Below, one piece after another: positions 59,762 to 64,000 of a stretch of DNA of 64,000 nucleotides. Source of the DNA: UBA1952 sp965200035 (GTDB lineage Bacteria; Bacteroidota; Bacteroidia; Chitinophagales; Chitinophagaceae); the NCBI GenBank assembly GCA_965200035.1, contig OZ241334.1:2356001-2420000 (forward strand). Direction: 5' to 3'. The first letter of the stretch is position 1; every line of letters starts with the position of its first letter. The notes under the pieces are model-generated. The model was not told the origin of the DNA, ran no database searches, and saw only the letters and a program-made list of their open reading frames with translations. The position numbers were made by a program, and so were the translations under genes.

Positions 59762-62587
59762 ATGAAGCTCTTAAAATTATACTGCCTTTACGCCTGCCTG
59801 TTTTTAATTACGTCTGCCCGTGCCCAGGTCACAAACTGTCCTGATAATATCAACTTTGAGCAGGGAAGCCTTACTAACTGGGAATGCGCAACATCGACCA
59901 ATACCGGTAATGGAAATTATGTGTGGATGCCCACAGCCGTCATACCCACCAGGCACGCCATCATGTCCGGTGCAGCGCTGGACCCATACGGCCACTTTCC
60001 CGTAGTAGCGCCCGGCGGCGGACAATATTCACTGAAGCTCGGCAACTCATCTACCGGCAGGGAAATGGAGCGCGTGCGCTATACACTGCATGTGCCGGCC
60101 AATGCCACCAACTATAACCTCATCTACAGGTACGCCGTAGTGCTCAACGATGGCGGGCATCAGCCCATCGACCAGCCTTTCTTCCGGCTCTCCGTCACAG
60201 ACTCGGCCACCGGCCAGCCTCTTCCCTGCAACAACAGCATATTCGTATCCACCAGCAATCTGCCCGGCTTCCAGCAGTCCAATGTCAGTCCATCCGTTTA
60301 TTACAAAGACTGGTCTGCCGCCACACTCAGGATCGCCAATATGGCGGGCAGTACCATCCTGATCGAGTTTGCCTCTTCTGACTGCTCTATGGGCGGGCAT
60401 TTTGGCTACGGCTATGTAGACCTCAACTGCGAAGGCTACATCATCACGAGCGCCAATTGCAACAATGCTCCCATAACTCCACTGATAGGCCCGCCGGGCT
60501 ATCAGAGCTATGAGTGGTACGATAACAGCTACCAGATACTGGCCGGCACCGGGCAAACCATCACCGTGCCATCACCTGCACCAAGCAACTTTTATCATGT
60601 AGTGCTGACGCCGTATCCCGGCTATGGATGCGTTGATACACTGACTACAGAAATCAGGTACTCCACGTTATCAGTCGATGCCTCGCCGGACACTTCTTAT
60701 CTGTGCGACCGGTCGCAGCAGGCCATGCTGCATGTCACTCAGACCGGCTCAGCGCCTCCGTTCACCTATAGCTGGACACCCGTAGCCTCGCTCAGTTGCG
60801 TCACTTGTACCAATCCCATTGCCACACCAACCGTAAATACAGTCTATACAGTAGCCGTTACAGATTCATTCGGCTGTACCATTACCGATGACGCAGTAGT
60901 GAATGCGGGGGTGACCATTACCCTGTTTCAGCACAACGTTACCTGTAACGGCGCGGCTAACGGAACAGTAAGCAGCGCCGTTGCAGGAGGCAGGCCACCC
61001 TATGCGTACAACTGGAGCACCAGCCCTGCACAGACCACCGCCACCGCCACCGGCCTGGCCCCCGGCACCTACTACCTGAATGTGACCGATGCAAACGGAT
61101 GTTCTGCTACCAATATGGTAATCATTACCCAGCCACCGCCATTATCCGTATCATCCACATCAATAAATGTAACCTGTAATGGTGGCCATGATGGCAGCGC
61201 TGCGGTAAGCGTATCCGGCGGCACACCACGCTACACCTATTCCTGGAACACCACACCTGCGGTCACTGCCAATAGCATCACCAACCTTGTGGCTAGCACT
61301 TACACCTGTACCATCACCGATACCAATGGGTGTACCATCACCGCTACAAAAGTCATTACCCAGCCTCTCCCCCTCCTCAGCCATACCACCATTGTAAAAG
61401 CACCCTGCGCAGGACTGAGCGAGGGCACACTAGCCGTAACCGCCACAGGAGGCAGCGGCCCCTACAGCTACGCATGGGTCAGCGGGACATTACAGGGCGG
61501 CGATACTGTGCGCAATCTTCAGGCGGGGCAGTACATCGTTCAGGTCACTGACTCAAAAGGATGCCATACAAATGATACCGTGCTTCTGAACGCCAACCCG
61601 CTGCCAACGGTAAGCGCAGGCGCAGATGTAGATATCTGTGTTGGCGACAGTGCATTGCTGACCGCCAACGGCGCAGCGTCCTACCTCTGGCAGCCGGCCG
61701 CCTTCCTTACCTGTACTGCCTGTGCACAGCCCACCGCCTACCCCGACAGCACCAAAAGCTACTATGTGACCGGCACCGATCGCAACGGATGCGTGGATAT
61801 AGATACGGTGAACATAGCGGTGCTGAGGCGTGTGCCGGTAAACATAGATACCACCCGCTACATCTGCCCCAAAGAGCGGATCGCATTGGGCGCCTACGGA
61901 GGCGAATCCTACGAATGGTCGCCGCCCGGAACCCTGCTCAACGCCAATCTGCCCAACCCCGTAGCCTCGCCCGACAGCACTACCATCTATCAGGTAATCA
62001 TCACCGAAAACCGTTGCTTTAAAGATACCCTCACCCAGAAGGTGGTAGTGATGCCGAAGCCGGACATTCATCTCGGCGCAGACTTCTACGGCATACCCGG
62101 CGCTACTGTGGCGCTTGGCACACAAGTCACCGGTGCATCTTCCATAGCCTGGACCCCGGCCGATGGCCTGAGCTGCAGCGATTGCTATGAGCCGGTAGCC
62201 ACGCTCGATAACAGCATCACCTATGTAGCAGAAGTGGGCAACAGCTATGGCTGTAAAGCCAGCGACAGCATCAGCATAAAAGTAGCCTGCGATGGCTCAG
62301 CCATCTACATGGCCAACACCTTCACCCCTAACAGCGATGGGCAGAACGATTACTTCTATCCACAGGGGCTCGGCATCAATAATGTGCAGCGCTTCATGAT
62401 CTATGACCGCTGGGGCGAGACCGTATTCACTGCCACAGATATTCCGGCCAATGTACCTGAGCGCGGCTGGGACGGCACCTTCCGCGGCAAAGCCCTTCCG
62501 CCCGATGTATTTCTCTTTGTAGTAGAAACCCTCTGCAGGAACGGCAGCCCCATCGTAGTAAAAGGAGATATCACGCTTGTGCGATGA
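59762..62587 (+). CDS. T9SS type B surface protein with SprB repeats
   Basis: The 941-residue protein has a signal peptide (LYCLYACLFLITSARAQ) and an N-terminal lectin-like or CUB-like region (about 20-210). An Ig-like segment follows, then three SprB-type repeats (about 390-620), each of the form 'VTCNGxxxGxxxxxVxGGxxPYxYxW ... GLAPGTYYLNVTDxNGC'. Further strand pairs with CxxC follow, and the gliding-associated C-terminal domain (about 855-941) reads TFTPNSDGQNDYFYP, IYDRWGETVF, GWDGTFRG, GDITLVR. SprB repeats are known from the mobile gliding adhesin SprB. I start at ATG 59762 because it directly precedes the signal peptide. The PorP/SprF gene downstream is the usual partner of such proteins. 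Confidence 0.9.
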   Translation: MKLLKLYCLYACLFLITSARAQVTNCPDNINFEQGSLTNWECATSTNTGNGNYVWMPTAVIPTRHAIMSGAALDPYGHFPVVAPGGGQYSLKLGNSSTGREMERVRYTLHVPANATNYNLIYRYAVVLNDGGHQPIDQPFFRLSVTDSATGQPLPCNNSIFVSTSNLPGFQQSNVSPSVYYKDWSAATLRIANMAGSTILIEFASSDCSMGGHFGYGYVDLNCEGYIITSANCNNAPITPLIGPPGYQSYEWYDNSYQILAGTGQTITVPSPAPSNFYHVVLTPYPGYGCVDTLTTEIRYSTLSVDASPDTSYLCDRSQQAMLHVTQTGSAPPFTYSWTPVASLSCVTCTNPIATPTVNTVYTVAVTDSFGCTITDDAVVNAGVTITLFQHNVTCNGAANGTVSSAVAGGRPPYAYNWSTSPAQTTATATGLAPGTYYLNVTDANGCSATNMVIITQPPPLSVSSTSINVTCNGGHDGSAAVSVSGGTPRYTYSWNTTPAVTANSITNLVASTYTCTITDTNGCTITATKVITQPLPLLSHTTIVKAPCAGLSEGTLAVTATGGSGPYSYAWVSGTLQGGDTVRNLQAGQYIVQVTDSKGCHTNDTVLLNANPLPTVSAGADVDICVGDSALLTANGAASYLWQPAAFLTCTACAQPTAYPDSTKSYYVTGTDRNGCVDIDTVNIAVLRRVPVNIDTTRYICPKERIALGAYGGESYEWSPPGTLLNANLPNPVASPDSTTIYQVIITENRCFKDTLTQKVVVMPKPDIHLGADFYGIPGATVALGTQVTGASSIAWTPADGLSCSDCYEPVATLDNSITYVAEVGNSYGCKASDSISIKVACDGSAIYMANTFTPNSDGQNDYFYPQGLGINNVQRFMIYDRWGETVFTATDIPANVPERGWDGTFRGKALPPDVFLFVVETLCRNGSPIVVKGDITLVR

Positions 62588-62618
62588 GGCCGGGAAACTA
62601 TCGCCAGCAGGTTCAAAT

Positions 62619-62682
62619 TTGTCGTTCCTGCAGGGAATTTTTATCCATGTTACTTACTATGGATTCCCTACGGGAATGACAA
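62619..62682. repeat. Imperfect 20-bp inverted repeat
   Basis: TTGTCGTTCCTGCAGGGAAT (62619-62638) and ATTCCCTACGGGAATGACAA (62663-62682) pair at 17 of 20 positions, with two of the mismatches being G-U tolerant in RNA. It lies between the cargo gene and its PorP/SprF partner, so it may lower or separate their expression. Confidence 0.7.
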
Positions 62683-62760
62683 GTCGCTGAATGAAAAGCG
62701 CTGAATGAATAAAGCCACTGAATAAAAGTCATTTTAGAATAACCAAGTGCCCTAGAAAAA

Positions 62761-63834
62761 ATGCGTATGAACAGACTGATACAAAGCATCCTTACTTTAA
62801 GCATGATCTCCGGAACCGCATTCAGCGCCGCCGCGCAGGATATTCACTTCTCGCAGTTTTATGAAAATGCCACCCTCAGGAACCCCGCGCTCGTAGGCAT
62901 CTTCAGCGGCGACTATAAAGTATGCGCCAACTATAAAAACCAGTGGAGCTCATTCGGCGCAGGCTTTCAGACTGCAATGATCAATGGAGAAACCCGCATC
63001 CTCATGTCGCGCAACACGGGCGATTATATGAGCTTCGGCCTGAGCGCTTTTTACGATAAGGCAGGCTCTATCGACTTCACCAATACCGGCGCCTACGGCT
63101 CTGTGAGCTACAACAAAGCCCTCGGCGACACCCGCTACAGCTACATTTCAGTAGGACTTGGCGCAGGCTACCTGCAGCGCTCGATGAACCTATCCAAGAT
63201 GCGCTTCGCCAATCAGTACATCGGCGGCAACTACAGCGCCACCAACCCCACCGGAGAGAATATCAACAACAATAAAATCTCCGGCTTTGATGCATCGGCA
63301 GGCATCAGCCTCAACAGCTCTATTGGCTGGAACGTCAACTATTACCTTGGCGCAGGCGCGTATCACTTATCCAAGCCGAAACAGGCTTACCTGGCGGAAT
63401 CCGTCAACCTCTCAACCCGCTGGACGGTGAATGCCGGTATTCAGGCAGCCTTGTTGCAGAATCTCGGGCTTATCTGCGAATTCAACTACCAAAAGCAGGC
63501 ACCTTATGAAGAGCTGATCGGCGGCGCCATGATCCGCTACCTGCTGAACAACTCAGGCGGTGAAAACATAGACAAGCTGAAGCTTTACCTCGGCTGCTAT
63601 TACCGGCTGAACGATGCCATCATCCCCACTGTAAAATTTGACTACCATAACTGGAGCCTCACTGCATCTTACGATGTAAGCATGAACCAGAGCCGCATTT
63701 ACACCACTGCGCTCGGCGGCTACGAGCTGTCGCTCATGATCCGGGGCTTCAACAAGATCAACGGCCGCGTAAGGGACATCATCGTATCCCCGCGCTTCGA
63801 GCTGGAAGACGACCCCGCCAGAAATCCCTATTAA
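62761..63834 (+). CDS. PorP/SprF family T9SS outer-membrane protein
   Basis: The 357-residue protein begins with a signal peptide (LIQSILTLSMISGTAFSAAA, then QDIHFSQFYENATLRNPALV). The motif QDIHFSQFY-x-x-x-x-x-NPA at the mature N-terminus is diagnostic for PorP/SprF. The remainder alternates strands of a beta-barrel (YKNQWSSFG, GAYGSVSYNKAL, FDYHNWSLTASYDV) and ends in PRFELEDDPARNPY. PorP/SprF proteins are outer-membrane partners that help type B cargo reach or stay on the surface. The gene follows such a cargo gene at 59762, and the two probably form a pair. Confidence 0.93.
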   Translation: MRMNRLIQSILTLSMISGTAFSAAAQDIHFSQFYENATLRNPALVGIFSGDYKVCANYKNQWSSFGAGFQTAMINGETRILMSRNTGDYMSFGLSAFYDKAGSIDFTNTGAYGSVSYNKALGDTRYSYISVGLGAGYLQRSMNLSKMRFANQYIGGNYSATNPTGENINNNKISGFDASAGISLNSSIGWNVNYYLGAGAYHLSKPKQAYLAESVNLSTRWTVNAGIQAALLQNLGLICEFNYQKQAPYEELIGGAMIRYLLNNSGGENIDKLKLYLGCYYRLNDAIIPTVKFDYHNWSLTASYDVSMNQSRIYTTALGGYELSLMIRGFNKINGRVRDIIVSPRFELEDDPARNPY

Positions 63835-64000
63835 CAGAGGGGCACAAGGCACGGGCACAGGGTCGGGACGCGCCAGCGACCTGAACCGCCAAAAGACATT
63901 CAGAAAAGCCATGCCAGCATCTATGAAGCGTACAGAAACTTCAATGAAAATGCGCTCTTCTTCGAAGAAATGTATAGCTCTGATTTTATAACGAATCTAA
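63835..64000. other. Tail of window, no complete gene
   Basis: Apart from the dispersed repeat at 63856-63888, nothing gene-like is complete here before the window ends. The sequence is compatible with the start of another intergenic region. Confidence 0.4.
63856..63888 (-). repeat. 33-bp dispersed repeat, copy 2
   Basis: This is the reverse complement of the element at 28748-28780, with two differences in 33 bases. It begins 22 nt after the PorP/SprF stop codon. Confidence 0.8.

Noticed and set aside
1..64000. tRNA, rRNA, CRISPR array, prophage or integrated element with attachment sites
   Set aside because: No cloverleaf-like sequence, regular spacer-repeat array, phage structural gene or integrase was seen in any gap on either strand.

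Overview
The window looks like a chromosomal segment of a Bacteroidota bacterium, most likely Chitinophagales/Chitinophagaceae. The evidence is several proteins with type IX secretion (T9SS) C-terminal sorting domains of both the 'YPNP' (type A) and gliding-associated (type B) kinds, a PorP/SprF-family protein, a PorE-like OmpA protein, SprB-like repeats, a DUF1800/DUF1501 pair, a Flavobacterium-type aromatic ammonia-lyase, and many -7 elements of the Bacteroidota form TAnnTTTG. I see no rRNA, tRNA, CRISPR array, intact insertion sequence or prophage.

Layout. 138-2669: a secreted T9SS cargo protein. 2986-14359: a tight five-gene operon and the most unusual part of the window. It encodes an actin/Hsp70-fold ATPase, a one-pass coiled-coil protein, a giant 1860-residue membrane protein that joins a SEDS (FtsW/RodA-type) glycosyltransferase to a penicillin-binding transpeptidase, a small anchored periplasmic protein, and an SH3-like membrane protein. 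I infer a self-contained peptidoglycan-synthesis machine. 14554-25904: the two halves of carbamoyl-phosphate synthetase large subunit (carB) as separate genes about 8.5 kb apart. Between them lie a frameshifted outer-membrane-barrel pseudogene, a Met/His-rich outer-membrane protein, a lipoprotein, a DUF445 protein and the DUF1501/DUF1800 pair. 26020-33837: housekeeping genes (aminotransferase, rsmE, dnaN) mixed with DUF4159 and DUF1579 proteins, a cytoplasmic HtrA-like protease with zinc ribbon and its partner gene, and an FKBP isomerase. 33977-38236: a PNPOx-like flavoprotein, then lpxH, a SixA-like phosphatase and a sugar-kinase/RapZ fusion in one overlapping operon, then rpmI-rplT. 38587-43100: a type B T9SS cargo and a PorE-like protein. 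43192-52029: DUF2130, a GT-C glycosyltransferase, a radical-SAM/DNA-metabolism pair, a hybrid histidine kinase and an AI-2E family exporter. 52194-57124: ammonia-lyase, a small exported protein, FabG and a ketosynthase. This is a partial aryl-polyene/flexirubin-like gene set interrupted by an AT-richer phosphatase gene. 57230-63834: an M28 peptidase, an apparently domesticated IS3-type transposase without catalytic acids, a SprB-repeat T9SS cargo and its PorP/SprF partner.

Short dispersed repeats occur in several intergenic gaps, including a 33-bp element present twice in opposite orientation (28748 and 63856) and stem-loop elements near 25923 and 62619. Protein functions are assigned by recognising motifs and family-typical sequence by eye. 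No database search was run.
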